Shown here piece after piece: positions 60,171 through 64,000 of a stretch of DNA of 64,000 nucleotides; the stretch's first letter is position 1; every line of letters starts with the position of its first letter. The DNA comes from Bacillota bacterium. Lineage in GTDB: Bacteria; Bacillota; Clostridia; Acetivibrionales; DSM-1351. Position numbers and translations under genes: made by a program. The notes below the pieces were generated by a model that had not been told where the DNA came from, did not search any database, and worked only from the letters and a program-made list of their open reading frames with translations. The stretch covers positions 66,647-130,646 of the forward strand of contig JAEZRV010000041.1 in assembly GCA_023444055.1 (NCBI GenBank), in the 5' to 3' direction.

Positions 60171-60258
60171 TAACGAGGCAAGAAAATGTCCACTACTTCT
60201 ATAAGTGGCGGGTACCGCTTTGGTTTTCAGGCGGTGAGAATATCTCCAGCCTTGTTGA
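60171..60258 (+). repeat. Structured repeat element, copy 2
   Basis: Nearly identical to 4091-4180 over 85 bp, with the same central GTGGCGGGTACCGCTTTGG. The outer stem is CGAGGC/GCCTTG and the first hairpin CCACT/AGTGG is longer by a pair. It sits about 145 bp after the response regulator, as copy 1 directly follows nifH. Confidence 0.5.
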
Positions 60259-60271
60259 ATATAGGAGTTAC

Positions 60272-60312
60272 AAAAAGAAACAGGGGCTTTTCAAAAGCCT
60301 CTGTTTCTTTTT
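60272..60312 (+). terminator. Terminator after the sensor/regulator operon
   Basis: AAAAAGAAACAGGGGCTTTT and AAAAGCCTCTGTTTCTTTTT form a 19- to 20-bp stem with a T run. Confidence 0.75.
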
Positions 60313-60314
60313 AA

Positions 60315-60555
60315 AGCAAGTACCATACACTTTTTTTAATTACTATTTGTGTCGCCAGAGGTATTATCGAAATAGAAGTTTGCTTGAAAAAAGCGAAGTT
60401 TACATTTTGTGCATTCATCGTTTTCTTCGCATATCAAAAAGCTGCAAGCAGCTTTTTGCGAATTTGAGCAATCAAGCAAGTACCATACACTTTTTTTAAT
60501 TACTATTTGTGTTTTCAGAGATGTCATCAAAGTGGTAGTTTGCTTGAAAATAGCG
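60315..60555. repeat. Direct repeat pair of about 80 bp, period 160 bp
   Basis: Copies at 60315-60394 and 60475-60554 share a perfect 38-bp left part (AGCAAGTACCATACAC...) and a similar right part ending TTTGCTTGAAAA. On the minus strand both encode a similar peptide end (QANFYFDNTSGDTNSN and QANYHFDDISENTNSN). Between them is a terminator-like hairpin AAAAAGCTGC-AA-GCAGCTTTTT (60436-60457). This looks like decayed duplicated 3' ends of a small gene. Confidence 0.5.
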
Positions 60556-61315
60556 TGTAGATTGGATTATAGGATGGTTCTATGTAAAAAATGTAAAAAT
60601 ATAGAGAAATATGAAAAGAATTTTATAAAACTATGGTGTATGAACGAACTTTATGGTAAAATATAGTACCAGGGTATTATTGGATATATATTAAATAATT
60701 AGAATTAGAGAGAGGATGATTTGATAAAAAACCTTAAAAGCGTGCTGATAGCTATGATATGAATTGTAGTGTACCTTAATAATATGATTTAGTAGAGCTA
60801 TTTATGGATAGAGGGCTTAGGTGCACGATATTTCTGATGTTTGCTGAACAAATAAGTGTTTATTTGATAGATTTTAGAAGAGGGTATATGGAGTTGTCTG
60901 TTTTTAGTGCAAAAAGTTGCTATAATGTGTAAATTGTTGGCGATTAACATAAAATCATATACAAAAGATATCGCTTATGGTAGTATGCACTTATAGTCTT
61001 AATGGGATTAAATGTATTTGGTGAAGGAGGCAAATTTATTATTGTGTATTAAGATAAATCATTGTCTATCTTTGTTATAAAATAATTTGATTCCATGATA
61101 GTTTAATACTGTGATGAACAACATATACCTTACCTATAAATATTCTTCTAATCCTAACTATAAATGCAAAACCTTAGCTTCTTCACCTTTAGGGTATATG
61201 AGTTTTTTAGCAAAGGGCTTTAACTCATAGGATATCTTCCATTTCAATTATTTAGCTTTACTAAATCTATTATTTAAATATTGAATAATTTGTAGTTTAG
61301 GAGGGATACAAACGC
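60556..61315. other. Long non-coding stretch before sigI
   Basis: No convincing gene is found. A short frame with an SD (GAGAGGA, TTG start near 60721) encodes MIKNLKSVLIAMI and stops, perhaps a relic of a signal peptide. The region should contain the sigI promoter, but I could not identify a SigI-type one with confidence. Confidence 0.3.
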
Positions 61316-62062
61316 TTGAAAGTAGAATATTTGAATCAACATATTAACTTTTCAAATAATATTAACGCCATTTTTGAAAAAATAAAAAATGGTGATAATG
61401 TGCTTAAAAATAAATTTATTAATGACTATAAGCCATATATTCTGAAAACACTATCCCATTTGGTTGGGAAGTATGTAGATGAGAATAATGAGGAATATAG
61501 CATTGGTTTATTGGCTTTTAATGAAGCGATTGATCTTTATGATTTTAAAAAGAACTCAAACTTCTTTAAATATGCAGAGATGGTTATAAGGCATAGAATA
61601 ATAGATTACATTAGATTTAATAAAAAGTATTTGAAAGATGTTCCATTTTCTTATTTTGAAGATGATGAAGGCTTTGAAGAAAGATACCTAATATGTGATT
61701 CTTTTAATCAATATGAAAAGATTGAGATAAGAGAGGAAATACTACTGTTTGAGCAAAAGCTAAAGGATTATGGGATTACTTTAGAGGAACTAGTCGAATG
61801 TTCTCCTAGACATAAGGATTCACGTAGCTTATGCATTCAAATTGCTAAGATAATAGCTGAGAATGAAGTTTTAAATGATAAATTGTTTAGAAAAAGGATG
61901 TTACCGTTATCAGATTTAATGAAATTTGTTAATGTACATAAACGGACAGTTGAAAGAAATAGAAAATATATTATTGCTGTTACAATTATTTTAAAAAGCA
62001 ATCTCGAGGGAATAAAAGATTTTTTTACTAATACTGATGATAAAGGAATGTATCTTCAATAG
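61316..62062 (+). CDS. sigI: RNA polymerase sigma factor SigI
   Basis: This 248-aa protein matches SigI, the alternative sigma factor family that controls cellulosome genes in Clostridium thermocellum. Region 2 shows FINDYKPYILKTLSHLVGKYV, EEYSIGLLAFNEAIDLYD and FKYAEMVIRHRIIDYIRFNKK; the C-terminal DNA-binding part has LSDLMKFVNVHKRTVERNRKYI. The start is TTG with AGGAGGG upstream. An rsgI anti-sigma gene normally follows sigI; here the scaffoldin gene follows after 480 bp instead, so this is an orphan sigI. Confidence 0.88.
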   Translation: MKVEYLNQHINFSNNINAIFEKIKNGDNVLKNKFINDYKPYILKTLSHLVGKYVDENNEEYSIGLLAFNEAIDLYDFKKNSNFFKYAEMVIRHRIIDYIRFNKKYLKDVPFSYFEDDEGFEERYLICDSFNQYEKIEIREEILLFEQKLKDYGITLEELVECSPRHKDSRSLCIQIAKIIAENEVLNDKLFRKRMLPLSDLMKFVNVHKRTVERNRKYIIAVTIILKSNLEGIKDFFTNTDDKGMYLQ

Positions 62063-62545
62063 GTACTAAAAATATTATAAATTCATAATAAAAGTTTTTA
62101 TTATACAAAAGAAAATAATATGTAAAAAAACTTATGAAATTGTGACTGGGAAGCTACAAAAAAGGTAGGCTGTTCATTTGAAATTTGGGTGAGCTTATTT
62201 TTATTTGACCAGCTTAAATTAGTACTATGCTAACGCATGTCTATATTGGGAAATAGTTCAATACTTTAGGGAGTTATTTCCTCAAAATAGTATCTGTGAA
62301 AACCATTTAGAATTTGGTGAGTTTAGCTAACCCACTCAGCCAATAAAAATTAAAAAAGGGGGTGAAATGAATAGTTCAGTTAGCTCGGTACAGCAAGGGG
62401 AGAAAATTATTATTTTAAACTTTGCATAAACAAATAATAATGAAAGTGCTGTTTCGATAAATAACTGAATGTGTGAAATGCCCCGGCAGGCTCTGTGGAT
62501 AGGTGGTTTTCATAAAAAAAATAATATAACAGGAGGTATTTATTA
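62063..62545. other. Scaffoldin leader region
   Basis: A 480-bp AT-rich region with short hairpins lies before the scaffoldin gene. Apart from the small ORF at 62367 I see no gene. TGAAAGTGCTGTTTCG at about 62440 is a weak partial match to a CcpA cre site. Confidence 0.3.
62367..62429 (+). CDS. Candidate 20-aa small ORF upstream of the scaffoldin
   Basis: ATG is preceded by AAAAAAGGGGGTGAA, a strong SD, and encodes a 20-residue peptide starting MNSSVSSVQQGEK before TAA. It lies 117 bp before the scaffoldin ATG. It might be a leader peptide or chance. No homologue is known to me. Confidence 0.3.
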   Translation: MNSSVSSVQQGEKIIILNFA

Positions 62546-64000
62546 ATGCAAATGCGTAAAAAGGCAATGTCTATCTTATTGGTACTATCTATGTTGGTGA
62601 CATTATTCGCATCTGGAATTACTGCTTTTGCAGGAACTGCAAATCTAGATGTTAAGTTTTTCAACAATGGAAATTCACAAACTTCGGCTAATACAATATA
62701 TGCAAATTTTCAGGTAACTAATAATGGTACTAGTGATGTTAATTTAGCAAACCTTAAACTTAGATACTACTATACTAAGGATAGTGGTACTGCTCAAAAT
62801 TTCTTCTGTGACCATGCAGCAACACAGAGTAAAACTGGAACTTACACTGGTATTACTGGTAATGTAAAAGGTTCATTTGTGACTATGAACCCAGCTACAG
62901 CAACTGCAGATACATATATTGAAGTTAGCTTCACATCTGGTACTATTCCAGTAGGTGGATACATGGTTGTACAGACTAGAACTTCTAGAACTGATTGGAC
63001 AAACTACAATATGGCTAACGACTACTCATTTGCTGTAGCATCTAATTATTCAGCAAATGATAAAGTTACTGCTTATTTAAATGGTAATCTTGAAGCTGGT
63101 ACACCACCAGATGGAGGTAATCCACCAGAACAAGATCCTACAATAGCTCCAACAGCTGGAACTTTTGATCAGGCAGCTCCTGCAGATTTAACAACAACTT
63201 TGACACCTAATGGAAAAACATTCAATGGTATCACAGGTTTGACAAAGGGAACTGATTATACAGTATCAGGCAATAATGTAACAATTTTAAAGAGCTATTT
63301 GTCTAAGATTACGACTACTACAAAAACTTTAACATTTGATTTTGGTGTAGCTAATAATCCTGTATATACAATAACAGTTAAGCCTGGACCACAACCAGAT
63401 GCTCTTAAAGTAAAAATAGCAACTATAACAGATCTAACTCAAGTTGGTCAATCAGTAACAGTACCTGTAACTATGGCAAATGTAGCAAAATCAGGTAATG
63501 TTGGAACATTCAACTTCTATGTTGGATATGACAAAACACAACTTGAAGCAGTATCAGTAGATGCAGGAAGTATAGTTGTAAATCCAGCTGTTAACTTCTC
63601 AACTAAGATAGATGCTGCAAATGGTAAAATCAGCTTTGTATTCCTAGACAACACAATAGGCGATGAGCTAATTACTGCTGATGGAGTATTAGCAAACATC
63701 AAATTCAAAGTATTAGGAACTAAAGAATTAACAACAGCTGTTGCTTTCAATGAAGGTGGAGCATTTGGTGATGGCAACATGACAAAGATTTCTACAGTTA
63801 ATTTTGCAAACGGTAGTGTAGCTATTACAGAGGGTACACCAGAGCCAGTATCTACAATAGATCCTACAATAGCAACATTTGATAAGTATGCTCCAGCAGA
63901 TATCAAAGTTAATTTGACAGCTAACGGAAACACTTTCAAAGGTATTACAGGATTAACTAATGGAACTGACTACACAGTATCAGGAAGCACAGTAACAATA
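62546..64000 (+). CDS. cipC: Cellulosomal scaffoldin, N-terminal part (continues past the window)
   Basis: The frame stays open to the last base (485 codons). A signal peptide (MQMRKKAM..., cleavage near TAFAGT) precedes a family 3a cellulose-binding module (about residues 30-185; LKLRYYYTKDSG, FFCDHA, TDWTNYNMANDYSF). A Pro-rich linker leads to an X2 module (GKTFNGITGLTKGTDYTVSG), then a type I cohesin (about 290-430; VPVTMANVAKSGNVGTFNFY, FLDNTIGDELITADGVLANI), a linker and a second X2 module. It anchors dockerin-bearing enzymes. AGGAGG lies 9 nt before the ATG. The symbol follows the Ruminiclostridium naming. Confidence 0.93.
   Translation, partial: MQMRKKAMSILLVLSMLVTLFASGITAFAGTANLDVKFFNNGNSQTSANTIYANFQVTNNGTSDVNLANLKLRYYYTKDSGTAQNFFCDHAATQSKTGTYTGITGNVKGSFVTMNPATATADTYIEVSFTSGTIPVGGYMVVQTRTSRTDWTNYNMANDYSFAVASNYSANDKVTAYLNGNLEAGTPPDGGNPPEQDPTIAPTAGTFDQAAPADLTTTLTPNGKTFNGITGLTKGTDYTVSGNNVTILKSYLSKITTTTKTLTFDFGVANNPVYTITVKPGPQPDALKVKIATITDLTQVGQSVTVPVTMANVAKSGNVGTFNFYVGYDKTQLEAVSVDAGSIVVNPAVNFSTKIDAANGKISFVFLDNTIGDELITADGVLANIKFKVLGTKELTTAVAFNEGGAFGDGNMTKISTVNFANGSVAITEGTPEPVSTIDPTIATFDKYAPADIKVNLTANGNTFKGITGLTNGTDYTVSGSTVTI

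Noticed and set aside
62436..62456. CcpA cre site before the scaffoldin
   Set aside because: Only a partial match to the consensus; not enough to call.
62410..62667. Minus-strand ORF across the scaffoldin start
   Set aside because: It is antisense to the signal peptide region and has no support.

Overview
The window is AT-rich DNA with Shine-Dalgarno (SD) sites of the AGGAGG type and sigma-A promoters. It carries a Mo nitrogenase cluster in the clostridial arrangement (nifH, nifI1, nifI2, nifD, nifK, nifE, fused nifN-B, a thioredoxin-like [2Fe-2S] ferredoxin, split nifV), the sporulation sigma factor SigH, an orphan SigI, and the start of a cellulosomal scaffoldin (CBM3, X2, cohesin). Together these point to an anaerobic, spore-forming, cellulolytic and diazotrophic member of the Clostridia, most like Ruminiclostridium (Clostridium cluster III). 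I cannot name the species.

Layout. 0-2 kb: 3' part of a dynamin-like GTPase. 2-18 kb: an AnfO-like gene divergent from nifH, then the nif genes, the molybdate transporter modABC and a CarD-like regulator. 18-29.5 kb: an AraC regulator, a GH3 glycosidase, a secreted stalk-domain protein, metY, a second AraC regulator, a secreted LamG/Big2 protein and metA. 29.5-34 kb: a plastic segment with a group II intron scar, a PadR/DUF1048/KTR/ABC exporter operon and decayed remains of an SDR enzyme, a serine recombinase and an AbiE toxin-antitoxin pair. 34-45.2 kb: housekeeping genes (DUF6062, 8-oxoguanine glycosylase, DUF3343, a probable ncRNA, cysE, cysS, NlpC/P60, exonuclease III, Mini-III, RlmB, sigH, tRNA-Gly, tRNA-Thr). 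45.3-53.6 kb: an island after the tRNAs with a P-loop ATPase, a Fic protein, and two inward-facing genes (SHMT-like enzyme; membrane-anchored STAND NTPase) enclosed by perfect 32-bp inverted repeats next to a tyrosine recombinase. 54-64 kb: a 1715-aa Ser/Thr kinase-ATPase-TPR-GAF-histidine kinase with its response regulator, then sigI and the scaffoldin.

Three observations stand out. (1) At least six genes (modA, an araC, metY, a DUF6062 gene, an ogg and cysE) share a leader in which the SD is separated from the AUG by a hairpin of fixed geometry: SD, about 6 nt, 9-bp stem, 28-49-nt loop, stem, exactly 6 nt, AUG. The stems covary between copies. (2) The 3.8-kb segment between the 32-bp inverted repeats looks like a recombinase-controlled invertible segment that would swap two genes behind fixed outside promoters. 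(3) nifH is preceded by two tandem intrinsic terminators, and anfO by one. Each terminator overlaps a small hexaloop hairpin that resembles an ANTAR-type antiterminator.

Working together: modABC supplies Mo to the nitrogenase; the NifI pair gives post-translational nitrogen control; nifE, nifN-B and nifV make FeMo-co. MetA (with the acetyl-type Glu), MetY, CysE and CysS serve sulfur amino acid metabolism. The sensor kinase/response regulator and SigI lie directly upstream of the scaffoldin gene and are candidate cellulosome regulators.
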